Origin: Osedax fenrisi
Taxonomy: Eukaryota; Annelida; Polychaeta; Sabellida; Siboglinidae
Reading direction: 5' to 3'
Length of the DNA stretch: 64,000 nt
Assembly: GCA_964019155.1 (NCBI GenBank)
Contig: OZ025242.1
Coordinates: forward strand, 61,480,500 to 61,544,499
In this document: positions 28,059-39,982 of the stretch, in pieces
Numbering within the stretch: the stretch's first letter is position 1
Layout: the number at the start of each line of letters is the position of its first letter
Program-made: the position numbers and the translations under genes
The notes under the pieces: generated by a model
Told to the model about the DNA's origin: nothing
The model's input: only the letters and a program-made list of their open reading frames with translations
Databases searched by the model: none

Positions 28059-28105
28059 CTGTTCGTTGTAGTTACGCTCAAATATATGCTCGAATATAAG
28101 TTACA

Positions 28106-28145
<40 letters not shown>

Positions 28146-31100
28146 TTGTTATTTGGTAGAGTCCTTTAATCATATATAGGTACTTAGATGATGTTTTGTT
28201 GCATATAACCAAATTGATTGAATGTCTCTTAGAAGCCACTCCGTTTTAAGTTATTCAGGATCTAACTTTTACCGTTCACTTGGTTATAAGTAGAACGTCT
28301 TCTAAATTTGTGGATGAGATGAAAGATCTCCACTAAATAACAATAGTTTATATATAACACTACTATGTTTAACGCAATCGCGATTAATTATTGTAGTATA
28401 CTTTATTATTATAATTATTAAATAAACAGTTTTAAGTTAAGATAATTAAATAATTAAATTTATATTAATTATTATTGTATCACTATTAATTAATATACAC
28501 AAAGAAAGTTCAATGAATATTTAATTTTTAATTTAATTTTATGCCGCGTTCACAATGTGAACTTTACAAATCGGGCCCGATATCAGCTGCTTAACATTAC
28601 TTTCTCGATGTTTAATTTATATTAAAAATTAGAAAAAATTTCAAAAGCCGAGATCTGGTGTAATAATGGGGCGGGGCTTAAATATCGCATATCCGAGTTG
28701 TGGGTGTGAACGCGGCGTTATGTTAGCCTACATATTGCACATTATTATAATATAAATTGTTAACAATTGTTTTATTTGGTTGAGTCTTTTCATCCCATCC
28801 ATGAACGTAGCTGAACAAATAGTATTGTAGTATTATAATAACACCATACGAATATTAACCCGTGCTATTGCATTCACAATATGGCATATAGTTTATGATT
28901 TGTGTGTTTACAATTTATAGACTAATTTGTACTGTGTATACCCGATACTATATACTATATACTATATACCATATACTATAGTAACATTATAATAATAATT
29001 ATTATATTTATTAGAAGATATATGATTTTTTCTCTTAGTTTTCTAGTTTAGTTATATAAGTTGTCCTCATAAAAGACTTCACAATAATATATTATATATT
29101 CTGTTACTGTCGTCCATTAATAGTACTATTTATAGAATGTATCGATAGGTGCCTGGACAGGTAGTCATAGGAAGGCCTGCTATTATAATGATGTTCGTTA
29201 TTCTAGTAAAGATACCATACTTCTACTCTCCTATAGAACATTCTACACGCGTCTCGTATTGTTCATCGGCACTTGAACACGAAATCATATATTTGTATAT
29301 ATGTATATAGATATCTATATATATATATATATTAATAATAACATAATATTTCATTGAAGTAATTATAATTTATAATACATTTAGTGCATAGGATATGACT
29401 ATTATATTATATTATAGACTATATAATTAGACTATTATATATAAATAGACTATTATATATAATTTATAGTACTATATATGTACTATATATTATATTATAG
29501 TGCATCACAATATATTATAGTATATTATAGTAGATCAGTAGAATACCACAATAGTATATATATATATATATTATATCTATAATACTTATTATGTAGTCTG
29601 ATATATACGAATGTGGTGTAATAGTGACGTAATAGTGATGTAAGCACTCGGTTATAACGGTATACACGACTGCGTAGTATATAACTATAGTGTATAGCCG
29701 CGGTTCTGTCTATCGCTGTGTATATATACCCGGGCACTGTACAACACGTCTGATGTAATAGTGTTATGCTTAACAATGGTTCTATCTATGGCGTCGTCCG
29801 GCTAGGTTTACTGCCCGGACACGATTCCAATGACCACTGTCCGAACACGTGACCGCTGTGCGAACACTTGACCGCTGACAACTAACCCTAGGTATTGTTG
29901 CCCGAGTTTGAAGTCTCGTTTAGCGATCACACCTCGACATTTCGGAGCGAACACGAACTTACTGTTATAATGGAGAGGGGGGCGGGGCGCCGGGGTTAAA
30001 GTTCATTGCGATCCATGAGAGAGAGATAACGAGCTAGATTAATGCGAAGGGAGAAAGGGAGAGATATGGCGGGAGAGGAAAGTACAGGGACATAACAACA
30101 TTTCATCGCATGAATATTTAATCGGTGAGCCGTTAGAATGTATTAGGAAATGCGTGCGTACATTGCATTAAGTAATTGCACACATATTCACGAGAGTTTC
30201 TCTGTTGCTGTTCCTACATTATGGAACAAACTTCCTTGTGATATTATCACAATTCCTAATAATAAAATATTTAAAACCACGTTGAATAAATATGTATTAT
30301 TAAACACTATGTAAACGTATCATTGTTATAAATTATTATAGTACCATTTTTATTTATTTGTCTTTTATTATTAGGAATTTATATGCCTATAACTTTAATT
30401 ATTAATTTGATTTAATGTTGTTCTTATTTTCACGTTTTAGCGTATTTTTATTACGGATTTCTTTGGTTAAATAAAATCATCATCATCGTCATATATATGA
30501 GTGAGTGAGTGAGTCAGAGACATTATTGGCATTCACTAATAGTGATTCTGACTCACTAATAGCGAATCTGACTCACTAATAGCGACTATTACTCACTAAT
30601 AGAGACACTGACTCATTAATGTCGACTCTGACTCACTAATGTCGACTCTGAATCACTAATAGCGACTCTGACTCACTAGTTACTCACTACGCATGCATAC
30701 AAACATCGTAGGACATGATATTAATGGCAAATTATATGTAAACAGTATAGCTATTGATATTTAATGTATATTTCCCCGTTATTTAAATATATATATATAT
30801 ATATATATATATTGTTATATATATACATATAATAGATATTGTTATAGAAATGTCTGATTTATCGGTACATAAGATTAAGAATTTATACATCAAAAGTATA
30901 GTTAGGTGATGATCTATTAACTGCTGTAAGTTTAATTATTTATAATATTTAATATTTATAAATATGTAATCAAGATCTCCTACTACCTAAAAAGTTTTAT
31001 ATATATTTTAAGTAAAGTTATCAATAACGTTTCTATTATAACTATCATATTATTGCATATGAATCGTATATATTATTTGTATAAATTATATATATATATA

Positions 31101-31150
<50 letters not shown>

Positions 31151-32939
31151 TATATGCAGTGGTGACAGTTGACAGTTGATAAAGTCAGACACGGGGGCGT
31201 CACCAGGGGTCGTCACTATACATAGATGTATCGTGTAGCGTGCTGTATCATGCTGTATCGTCACACACGTCCACGATATCATAGCGTGAAGCTCGTCTAC
31301 CGTATCTATAAATAGACACGAACACCGGACGGAGCCCCATTTGATTGACAGGTTTGATTGACATGTTGCCGGTAAAGGTTACTCGTAGTTTAGGGCTGAA
31401 TATCTCAACGAGTAATATGTCGTCTGATTACGCAGGTACACATCGCTGTGCCACGTTGTACAGTATACACAATATGTTCATTGTACTCACTGTATAGCAG
31501 TGACTATTTTAAGAATTTGAAAGTGTGGGGGACGGAAAATTATTATTTTGAAAATAAAAGATAAAATTATGGATATTGTATATTTTACTAATTATTAAAT
31601 TTAAAAAACGCAAATATTATGTAATTATATATATTGTAAATCATTTTAATTCATTTAAAGCATTATTGAATGAATTAACATTGTTTGAATGAGTTAAATT
31701 AGTAAAAATAATTATTCTGAGTAAATTGATTCTAAAGATTTACAATATAGGTAGGTGAAATAATTATGAAAAATGTATGAAATATATATATACAGATGAT
31801 AACTTATCACATTATGTTATTATAAATAAAGAGCTATCTATGAATATTGAATTTTTAAATGTATATATAATAATCTTTGTGTTAGCTTTAAAATTCTAAA
31901 AAAATCAAATATTAATTAAATTATGACGATTATTAAATTATATTCATTTTTTTTAAAATTATTATTATAATTTATTTAAATGATATATTTTTAAAAGTGA
32001 TTATTTTATAGTTATATTTTATGCAAAAACAAGATTTATATATCATTTATTAAAAATAATATTTTATATTTTATAATATTATATAAAAATAAATTGTATA
32101 CGCAATATTTTGTTCTCAATTTCAGAGGTCACACCTACCATTACTATAGAGAGATGATTCACATGAAAGCACTAACATACGATATAGTACATACATTATT
32201 TATAAAAGGTGAATATTCATTAATAATAAAACAATGTATTAATTACATAATTAACTTTTATATCGTAATAATTTGATCGAAATATATACATATTTTTATA
32301 TATTAATATTAATTCATATGTGAATGAAAAAAATAAAACTCGAAATAAAACCCCCGATAAGTATTTAGTATTGCATTCTATGCTATAGGTGCACGTGCCA
32401 TGGCAGGGGGACTCACTGCCTACTACGGGTGATACGACAGTGCGACGGTACGTAGGTTATCACACACACACGCGCACACACGTTCCCAGTAAACCACTGT
32501 GTTGATGTAACGTGCTTAACACATATATATATATTTTAAAAGTATACTTTATCACCAGTTGAACACTTTTCATATTAAAAATGCTCTTAATCCTTAACCA
32601 ATACATGGTTTTAGAATATTCTATGCATATATAATACATTTGTGATCTACTTAAACATAATATAACAACAAATTGTCTGACACTTGATTTGTTTTCGAAT
32701 GTGTTAAGTTTTACATCACATTTGCTAGGCGTATGTAAACTAGTATATCGTGAAACACCATACCAGGTATCTACGCTTACTGGACTATAGTTTAGGTGTC
32801 ATTCCGGTACGGTGTGCGGTTATAGAGGTGTGCGGTTATATAGGTGTGTGGTCACTGACCTGCAGTCTATCCTCTTGGTGGGGTAGCAACATTTGATCAG
32901 CACCACTGTTATCAGTAGAACGACGGCCTGTCTCCTCAT
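27878..32939 (-). CDS. Small secreted protein with NTR/C345C (netrin-C-terminal-like) domain, at least 5 coding exons
   Basis: Exons (minus): 32939-32860, [one or more not located], 31423-31383, 31252-31191, 29961-29887, 28058-27878. The first starts at an ATG right after an acceptor and encodes a signal peptide. The next gives DILLVEIFSPKLR, then HDTARYTIHLCIVTTPGDAP, FVFAPKCRGVIAKRDFKLGQ+QYL, and the end W...W...RKRFLKYLDKLKGRS. That matches NTR modules: a β strand, a conserved Cys, 'G..YL.G', then the basic W-rich C-terminus seen in netrins. Phases agree for the last four exons. From the signal exon (phase 2) to 31423 (phase 1) an exon is missing; a Cys-rich minus-strand stretch near 32385-32420 is a weak candidate. 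The total is short for a netrin, so this is a stand-alone NTR protein or the tail of one. Confidence 0.6.
28144..28345. mobile_element. Foldback made of two SINE family-1 tails
   Basis: TATTGTTATTTGGTAGAGTC at the left and, inverted, TATTGTTATTTAGTGGAGAT at the right. Each is followed by a family-1 3' body segment, facing each other. Confidence 0.68.
28770..28822 (-). mobile_element. SINE family-1 3' fragment
   Basis: Only the conserved end: TTGAGTCTTTTCATCCCATCC and ATGAACGTAGCTGAA on the plus strand. Confidence 0.65.
28830..29880. other. AT-rich intron of the NTR-like gene
   Basis: TATACTATATACTATA short repeats (28950-28980, 29400-29530). A 12-16-bp GACCGCTGTGCGAACAC repeat at 29826-29875. 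No exon seen. Confidence 0.55.
29887..29961 (-). CDS. NTR-like gene, exon with conserved Cys and GQQYL
   Basis: 75 nt, phase 2 to 2: KFVFAPKCRGVIAKRDFKLG, then QQYL. Acceptor ttataacag after a C-rich tract, donor gttagt. The overhang GG completes a Gly codon with 28058, giving the family's 'G..YL.G'. Confidence 0.68.
30189..30495 (+). pseudogene. CR1-like LINE 3' end with ATC tail
   Basis: 41 codons: HESFSVAVPTLWNKLPCDII...FKTTLNKYVLL, the typical 'LWN.LP...F...L' RT C-terminus, stop at 30312-30314. A 3' UTR ends in AAATAAAATCATCATCATCG, a CR1/L2-style short tail. Lies in an intron of the NTR-like gene in antisense. Confidence 0.8.
30529..30690. repeat. ~19-bp tandem repeat TCTGACTCACTAATAGCGA
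   Basis: Eight units with ATGTCGAC/ATAGCGAC variants, just downstream of a (GTGA)n start at 30499. Confidence 0.92.
31191..31252 (-). CDS. NTR-like gene, exon
   Basis: 62 nt, phase 0 in and 2 out, HDTARYTIHLCIVTTPGDAP. Acceptor gatacag; the donor gtctga is weak, chosen by phase. An alternative donor at 31167 is possible. Confidence 0.5.
31383..31423 (-). CDS. NTR-like gene, β-strand micro-exon
   Basis: 41 nt, phase 1 in and 0 out, DILLVEIFSPKLR. Acceptor gtaatcag, donor gtaacc. Short, so it depends on the joined frame. Confidence 0.5.
31430..32850. other. AT-rich intron, missing NTR exon expected here
   Basis: Mostly AT-rich. A GC-richer island at 32380-32470 ends in (CA)n. A minus-strand stretch SPCHGTCTYSIEC could be part of an exon, but no matching donor phase was found. 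Confidence 0.4.
32860..32939 (-). CDS. Signal-peptide exon of the NTR-like gene
   Basis: MRRQAVVLLITVVLIKCCYP followed by TKRIDC: basic N-terminus, hydrophobic core and small residues, a classic secretion signal. Acceptor gttacag right before the ATG implies a 5'-UTR exon upstream. Donor gtcagt. Confidence 0.7.
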
Positions 32940-33399
32940 CTGTAACATATATGACATGTGTCAATCACGGGGAGGGGGGGGGGGGCTGACGATGCAACTC
33001 TGACGTAATAACCGAAGTCACGTGGTTACGTAATGCGGAGTTGCATTGCGTAATATTATCTATACACGCATGCATCATATTAAGTATTTTTAACTCAATA
33101 CACATATATAATTAAGATTATATATATATAGTTATTTAAATATCTATAGAAAGATGTATATAAATATCTAAAGATCTATTGAAATATCTATTTAAATTAT
33201 ACTAATCATAGAATCAATATATATTATTTATTTTACTTATGGATGTTTTGTTTTTTTTTATAAAATCGAGATAACGATACTATTATTATACACCACCTAT
33301 ACACGACGTTATATATTGTTATCTATTGTTATCTATTACTCTCGTTTAGGGGCTAATCTCTACGGGCCTTAACTGTACTGGCTTTAACCCTATAGGTGA

Positions 33400-33960
33400 T
33401 TATCGTTATCGTTCTCTAGTTATGCCGCACACAGTATACCGCACGCGCACAGTGCGCCGCACACCCACTCGAGCGCACACCTGTCACTCAACGGTTACGT
33501 CCGTATTACGGTTACATCAGAAAATAGAGCTATAGATCTCTCTATAGCTAGCTGTTATTACAACGGGGGGGGGGGGGCAACCCCTACGATCAGCGCTTAG
33601 CCCTACCACCCCGTCGTCACATTCATTCCGAGTGACTTCCTTGCCTGCGAGAGAGCGCGAGAGAGTTGTTGTTTCGAGCGCGTTCATCGTTTATTGCGCG
33701 TTCATTAAATATAGATGAGCGCCGCAATAATGCCATTCACGTAATACAGCGATGCTACAGTTGTAGTGGTGGTGGTGCCACCTATAGGACGAGTACTATG
33801 CCCCCTATTGTTCTCCCCCTCGTCCTCCCCACCAATGGTCGCGTGATTAACGGAGAGGGGGGGGGAGATGATTAATAACATCTGATGCCGGTGGTCTACT
33901 ACAGAACTACGGCACTACAGTGCTGTATACAGTGCTCTAAAACGGGGAGGGGAATCGCAT
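33400..33960. promoter_or_regulatory. CpG-rich island upstream of the NTR-like gene
   Basis: An unusually GC/CpG-rich block in AT-rich surroundings (GCACGCGCAC, GAGCGCGTTC, GCGAGAGAGCGCGAGAGAG, a G12 run at 33565). It is 0.5-1 kb upstream of the signal-peptide exon on the minus strand, so it may be the promoter or 5' UTR. No core promoter element was identified. Confidence 0.45.
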
Positions 33961-34094
33961 TAGCAAATGAAGCTTTACTTCGACATACGGTTACACGTGT
34001 TTGAGATGCGGGCAACACAGCCCTGCCATAGCGCGTATTGTATTACCGAGTATGTTATTACACATTACAGCGTAAGTATACTTATACAGACTGC

Positions 34095-34250
34095 ATAATA
34101 TATATATATATATTGTTATTGTTATTGTTATTTTTATTATTGTTTATTTGGTGTAGTCCTTTCATCCCATCCAGGAACTTAGATGAAGTTTTCACTTATA
34201 AACATATGGCACTCGTGTCCCTTCGATACCGCTCTCATGTTAATGCATCC
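34095..34250 (-). mobile_element. SINE family-1, 5'-truncated
   Basis: Retains the (TTATTG)n tail side and the conserved end (GTAGTCCTTTCATCCCATCC) and body to ~34245. The tRNA-like head is absent. Confidence 0.75.
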
Positions 34251-34259
34251 ACATATATA

Positions 34260-35188
34260 TATATGGTTGTAATGGTATGTCAAATCTACTTATAGATACT
34301 AGAAAGTCAGCGTGGTATGGTGAGGTCAGGATGGAGACGGGTGGTTCGGATATGTTTCGTATACAATATACCCTACAGGTGATTGTAACGGGTGATAGGT
34401 AACCCTACATGGGTCGGATCCATGGGGGCGTATCGAAATGTGTACAATATTTAATATTTAAATATATTAATACGATTATTTTTAGATTCGATCCCCCCCC
34501 CCCCGTCGCAAATTCTCGGAGAAGCCCAGCTAGTTGCGATGAATATATTACTTTGGTGATGCGGTAGAGGTGGCGACTATATAGAGATGGAATGAGGCTG
34601 AATTAGAGATGTAATGAGGCTGCATTAAATATGGAATGAGGCTGCATTAAAGACGGAAGGGTACAATAAGGATGTAGTGGACGTTGTAAGGAATAACTAA
34701 TCACAAAGTGATTACGAATGGGCATGGGAAAATGAGGCCAGTTATTCCGAAATAATAAATTGTCCTAAGATTATCCTAGGGCAATCCTTAGCTATCTTCG
34801 TAATGTATTTAAATATGGCCCAATATAATGCAAGGATTATATTTAGGTTTACACCCGGGTTTTTGTAAAAAAGCTTATCGAGATAATTACTTTTAATTTG
34901 AAATCAAGTCCAAATAAACTATATAAATAAAATATAATGACATATTATTTGACTTCCTGTTTACATAGATACAATGTATATCATAGAACATAACATAAAT
35001 TGTTTGAACTTTCCATATTATTATGAAATAAATAACTAACTAAAATAAATAATAAGTTAATAATTCAAGGATAATTTATTTTCTCATAAAATCTGGCCCC
35101 TGCTGATCAGTAGATAGTGCGGAATGTGGCTTAGCGATCGAGATGTATGAAGTATGCATCGCACATATATAGAGTAGGTAGCATAGCT

Positions 35189-35227
<39 letters not shown>

Positions 35228-35240
35228 CTATAGTATACTA

Positions 35241-35274
<34 letters not shown>

Positions 35275-36230
35275 TATATTATATAATATAGTAATCTAGA
35301 AAGTATACTATAGGAGTAGAAGGATGACTATTGAAATCTAATTTCTCGAAGTAATTTAATATATATTGATGATTCATTCTGTGTTTAATATATTACGTAG
35401 GATTAATATATATATAGCTATACCCATATATGGGTATACTACAATGGATTGCGCACCCACACGTCAATATTCCATATAGGTAATAAGTTTTATTAATCGA
35501 TATTATTTGTGTTTTATTAACTGAAATGTAATCAGCGTTCACGATTATAATTAAGTTTTAAATCCACACCCTTCATATAAGAACGCATGCATTATACATT
35601 CTAAGTTGTTTACCTAATTTAAAATAATGTATCCGGTACTAGAAGAGAGAGTTTACATAGAATTAAAGTAAATATTTAATTGATTGCGTATATATATATA
35701 TATATATATTTAAATTATAGGTGTATATAAGTAAATATTAGTATACTAATAGGCTATTGGGATATTAGGTTTTCAAGTAAATAATACACGGCGGATTCTA
35801 TATGGCGCCGGTTATTGTATATATACTAAAGGTATAATAAAGGTATACCTGTACTAAATATATGCAATACATTAAATATCAGCTTAAATTGTGGCTACAT
35901 TTGCGTTATTCCGGCACTTAATAAATGCCGTTAAATTAGAGAAACAAAAGTGATTTAGAATGTAGGAAGGATGTAATTTAAACATAGTATATATATATAT
36001 AGGCATCGTTACAATATGTCATAAGGATGCCGATATAAAACGTATTCATTATTGTAGATGATAACGTAGACATATGCTAAGTAGAGTTCGAATACATCAC
36101 AGTTCTAGTTATCGAGTTGGTATCAAACTTAAATTAATAATATCATTTATAATATTTTAGAAAGTAATTATGTATTAATTACACGTATATATATATATAT
36201 ATATATATAGTATATATTATATACCCATAT
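34260..36230. other. AT-rich DNA with (AT)n microsatellites
   Basis: (AT)n at 35190-35222 and 35241-35272; a repeated GGAATGAGGCTGCATTAAA motif at 34589-34655. No gene. Confidence 0.6.
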
Positions 36231-36239
36231 TGGGTATGC

Positions 36240-36860
36240 TGGCATGCCTACCTTAGTGTCGACGACTCGAAGTTGAAATGAACGATCCACCGTCGACGAC
36301 TGACTATTAAAACGAGAAGCAGTCGTGTCACGTGACACGTACGCGCGATCGAGTCACGTGATTCTCGTACACGGGCGTCACGTGATTCTCGTACACGTCA
36401 CGTGATTCTCGTACACGTTACGTGACGTCGCTCATTATACGTCGGACGCGCGGGCCGCGATTTCACAGATCACCGATCACGATGGAGTCCTTAGTTACCG
36501 CGGGCATCACGTGGGTGATGGTGGTCACGCGTTATCGGTGGCGCCGGTGACGATGATGCTTTCTAGTAATATGGTATGACTCATACCGTATGAGTCATCG
36601 CGTCATCCACGATACCCACGCATACACAGACCGACACGCGAATAAACACGTATACGCGCGGGTCAATATTTAACTTATGAAGTCGTTCGTTAAGGTGAAT
36701 TTCGTGAAATGTATCGGCGAATATAGTTAATGACGAGATAGCGCCCGGTGCGAATCTTCATCGCGCACCTAATTTCGCTCACCGGCTCGCCACCCGCTCG
36801 GCACGTGCGCTTTTACTCGATCGCTCGGTATCATTATAAATAAACGTGATATTACGTGAT
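36240..36860. promoter_or_regulatory. CpG island with a CACGTG (E-box/CLEAR-type) cluster
   Basis: GTCACGTGAC at 36327-36336, GTCACGTGA at 36353, 36377 and 36397, TTACGTGAC at 36418 and TCACGTGG at 36507. The three middle boxes sit in a ~20-bp repeat with ATTCTCGTACAC. Two AP-1-like sites face each other (ATGACTCAT/ATGAGTCAT, 36576-36598). A 22-codon ATG frame at 36482 is not called a gene. The downstream gene is unknown. Confidence 0.5.
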
Positions 36861-36916
36861 TCTACGCGATTCAACGCGATTCTATCCGTTCACCGTTCAT
36901 TGAATGTATGCATGTT

Positions 36917-37013
36917 CAATATAGGTAGTAGTATCGACACCTATCAGTTGAACGGCGTTCAACTGATAGGTATCGATACTAGTACTGAATCTGCACTACT
37001 ACTACCTATATTG
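36917..37013. repeat. Imperfect palindrome
   Basis: CAATATAGGTAGTAGT pairs with ACTACTACCTATATTG; the inner ACCTATCAGTTGAAC pairs with GTTCAACTGATAGGT around a GGC loop. The right arm carries ~21 extra bases. Confidence 0.85.
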
Positions 37014-37042
37014 AGTGAGGTAATTCTAATGTCTATATACAT

Positions 37043-37405
37043 CGAGTTGTCAGCCTCTTATCTAATCGGTTAATAAGATACGCACGCTATAAATTTGTGT
37101 ACAGTTATGTTCGTCTATATAATATTATATAGCATATATAGCATAGTTTCGTCTCATTCGACATCTCACTCACAATACATCGACAGTCATATATGACTAC
37201 ATATATGAATACAAATGACTACCTATATCTGTGGTCAATGGATAATACACGTGTGCAGCCGTACTCGATGTGATTTCTGATCTATATACACTGTCGACCA
37301 GGATGAGACTATGCTATATAGTAGATAATATTATATAACCATACATATCGTTCGGAGATCTATAGTGTGCGTATCTTATTAACCAATCAGGACGCTGACA
37401 ATTCG
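37043..37405. mobile_element. Long-TIR foldback element (~363 bp)
   Basis: Outer ends CGAGTTGTCAGC and GCTGACAATTCG. Inner GGTTAATAAGATACGCAC is perfectly inverted near 37366-37383. Pairing continues into TATATAATATTATATAGC / its inverse for ~110 bp per side. Confidence 0.8.
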
Positions 37406-37530
37406 GTCATACTTTAATATATCTGTATCGCTTTTCGTATAAGAAATATTCGTTTTTTAGTCGCTTATCAATCGCTATGCACACACACATATATGTGTGT
37501 GTAATAATATATAACAAAATGCAATATAAT

Positions 37531-39193
37531 CCCAGGAAACCAAAGTAGGTGTATTAGGTTGCAAATGGTTGTATTTGGTTGTAATTGGTTGTAAAAATAG
37601 GTGTAACATAGTGTAAATACACCATTTATTTGTGTATTGGTGTAATACGTTGTATTTACACTCAAAAATACAACTTATAATTTTTAATAAGTTGTAAAAA
37701 TAGGTGTAGAATAGTGTAAATACACCATTTATATTTCATAGGTGTAATACGTTGTATTTACACTCAAAAATACAACTTATAATTCAAATTAAGTTGTAAA
37801 AATAGGTGTAGAATAGTGTAAATACACCATTTATATTTCATAGGTGTAATACGTTGTATTTACACTCAAAAATACAACTTATAATTCAAATTAAGTTGTA
37901 AAAATAGGTGTAGAATAGTGTAAATACACCATTTATATTTCATTGGTGTAATACGTTGTATTTACACTCAAAAATACAACTTATAATTCAAATTAAGTTG
38001 TAAAAATAGGTGTAGAATAGTGTAAATACACCATTTATATTTCATAGGTGTAATACGTTGTATTTACACTCAAAAATATAACTTCACAGGAAACCAAAGT
38101 AGGTGTATTAGGTTGCGAATGGATGTATTTGGTTGTAATTGGTTGTAAAAATAGGTGTAACATAGTGTACATACACCATTTCTTTGTGTATAGTTGTAAT
38201 TCGTTGTATTTACACTCAAAAATACAACTCCCAGGAAACAAAGTATGTTTATTAGGTTGCGATTGGTTGTATTTGGTTGTAATTGGTTGTGAAAATAGGT
38301 GTAACATAGTGTAAATACACCATTTATGTGTGTAGGTGTAATACGTTGTATTTACACTCAGAAATACAACTTATAATAGGGTGTTCTATAATTTAATTAT
38401 AATTTAAAATAAGTTGTATTTTTAGGTGTAGAATAGTGTAAATACACCATTTATATTTTATAGTTGTAATGCTTTATTTTAATAACTAATACTATTAATT
38501 TTTAATAAGTGTAACAATTAAATAAATAAATTAATAATATATATATTATTCCTACTTATATTTTATTTAATTTAATCCTAATTATTATAATATTATACTT
38601 TTTCTTTATTTTAATATATTTATTAACTTATTACTAATATAAATTAATTATAAATTATTATTTTAATTTTATATTTAATTTAATATTCTGTTTTTAATAA
38701 ATAAGTTATTATTTTAAAATTCATATTTTATTGAATAATCATTATAGTATTTTACAAAATCACAATTATTTTATTCAATTTTCACCTTGAACAACAATTA
38801 TAATAATAATTATATTGATAATTAAGAAAATACAAATGGTTGATATATATGCACTATTTTTATTTTCCATTCAAAGTTATATTTTTAGGTGGAGAATGGT
38901 GTATATGCACTATTTTTTATTTTTATTTTACATTATGAAGTTGTATTGTTAGGTGGAGAATGGTGTATATGCACTATTTTTTATTTTTATTTTACATTAT
39001 GAAGTTGTATTTGTAGGTGGAGAATGGTGTATATGCACTATTTTTTATTTTTATTTTACATTATGAAGTTGTATTTTTAGGTGGAGAATGGTGTATATGC
39101 ACTAGTTTTTATTTGCTCACAAAGCACCCAAATTGACAACGTTGTAAATGCGCTATTTGCATACCATTTTTACACCTACTTTGGTTTCTTGGG
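37531..39193. mobile_element. TIR element carrying internal minisatellites (1.66 kb)
   Basis: Ends CCCAGGAAACCAAAGTAGGT and, on the opposite strand, CCCAAGAAACCAAAGTAGGT. Inside are four to five 102-bp units (37587-38090) made of AGGTGTAGAATAGTGTAAAT + TACAACTTAT-type inverted motifs. Two further partial copies of the 5' end start near 38088 and 38231. Later there is an array of ~65-bp units (38873-39110, AGGTGGAGAATGGTGTATAT). No protein. Confidence 0.85.
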
Positions 39194-39204
39194 ATCGTAT
39201 TAAT

Positions 39205-39430
39205 GGGGTATCCCACTACAAGTAGTTCCAATAACTTGCCGGAAATATTTTAACTTAAAAACGATTTTCTATCAAGTTGTATTGGGATCCCTTTGAAGTT
39301 ACTATATTTCAGGCAAGTTGGCGGGAAGTAAGGTTGTATCCCACTACTATTGTAGTTAATTTGCTAATAAATCACTTTCAGCAAACATTTCAGGACATTA
39401 TTTCCGGAAATACTGGTAGTTGGATACCCC
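39205..39430. mobile_element. 226-bp TIR element, ends GGGGTATCCCACTAC
   Basis: Left GGGGTATCCCACTAC; right GTAGTTGGATACCCC, i.e. inverted with one mismatch. Interior repeats of ACTTGCCGG...AAATATT type resemble 18930-19010. Lies 11 bp from the end of the preceding element. Confidence 0.78.
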
Positions 39431-39458
39431 CTTTAAACATTTAAATATAGGTCCTAAT

Positions 39459-39690
39459 TAGGGATGTAAATGATGCCGAGCTTTTGATGCCGAGCCGAGA
39501 CTATTGGTTTTTGATGCCGAGCCGAGACTTTCATTTTCGGAAAAAAAACGAGCCCGAGCCGAGACTCTAGCCAAGCGAGCCCGAGTCGAGCCGAGAGTCT
39601 AACAAAACGAGCCCGAGCCGAGTTGAGAATGTAGGTAACTGAGACTGAGACTGCATCATGCTTTATATTTGAGCATCATTTACATCACTA
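39459..39690. mobile_element. Non-autonomous hAT element, 232 bp, with 8-bp target duplication
   Basis: TIRs TAGGGATGTAAATGATGC and (inverse) TAGTGATGTAAATGATGC. Perfect 8-bp target duplication GTCCTAAT at 39451-39458 and 39691-39698. The interior is GC-rich tandem GAGCCGAGAC/GAGCCCGAGC, in sharp contrast with the AT-rich surroundings. Confidence 0.92.
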
Positions 39691-39982
39691 GTCCTAATAA
39701 ACATCCTAATATCGTAGAAATGAGTAATACGCAATGTGTAATACGCATAGTTTATTACGCAAAAAAACGATTACTTGTACTATTATGTAATACATGTAAC
39801 ATGCATCGCTAACATATTACTACTTCTTAAATTATCTCTAAGTTTCAATATGTCTGAATTCGTTACCTAAACTAGGTAAGGTAATAATTTATGTATACAC
39901 ATCGCGTTATATTTTAATATCTCATAATTATTGAGAATATATAAACAATATATATAAATAAATAAATAAACTAGTTACATTT

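Noticed and set aside
36482..36550. 22-codon ATG frame in the CpG island
   Set aside because: Too short, no downstream exon found.
37587..38090. CRISPR-like array
   Set aside because: The regular 102-bp units have no unique spacers; it is a minisatellite inside a TIR element.
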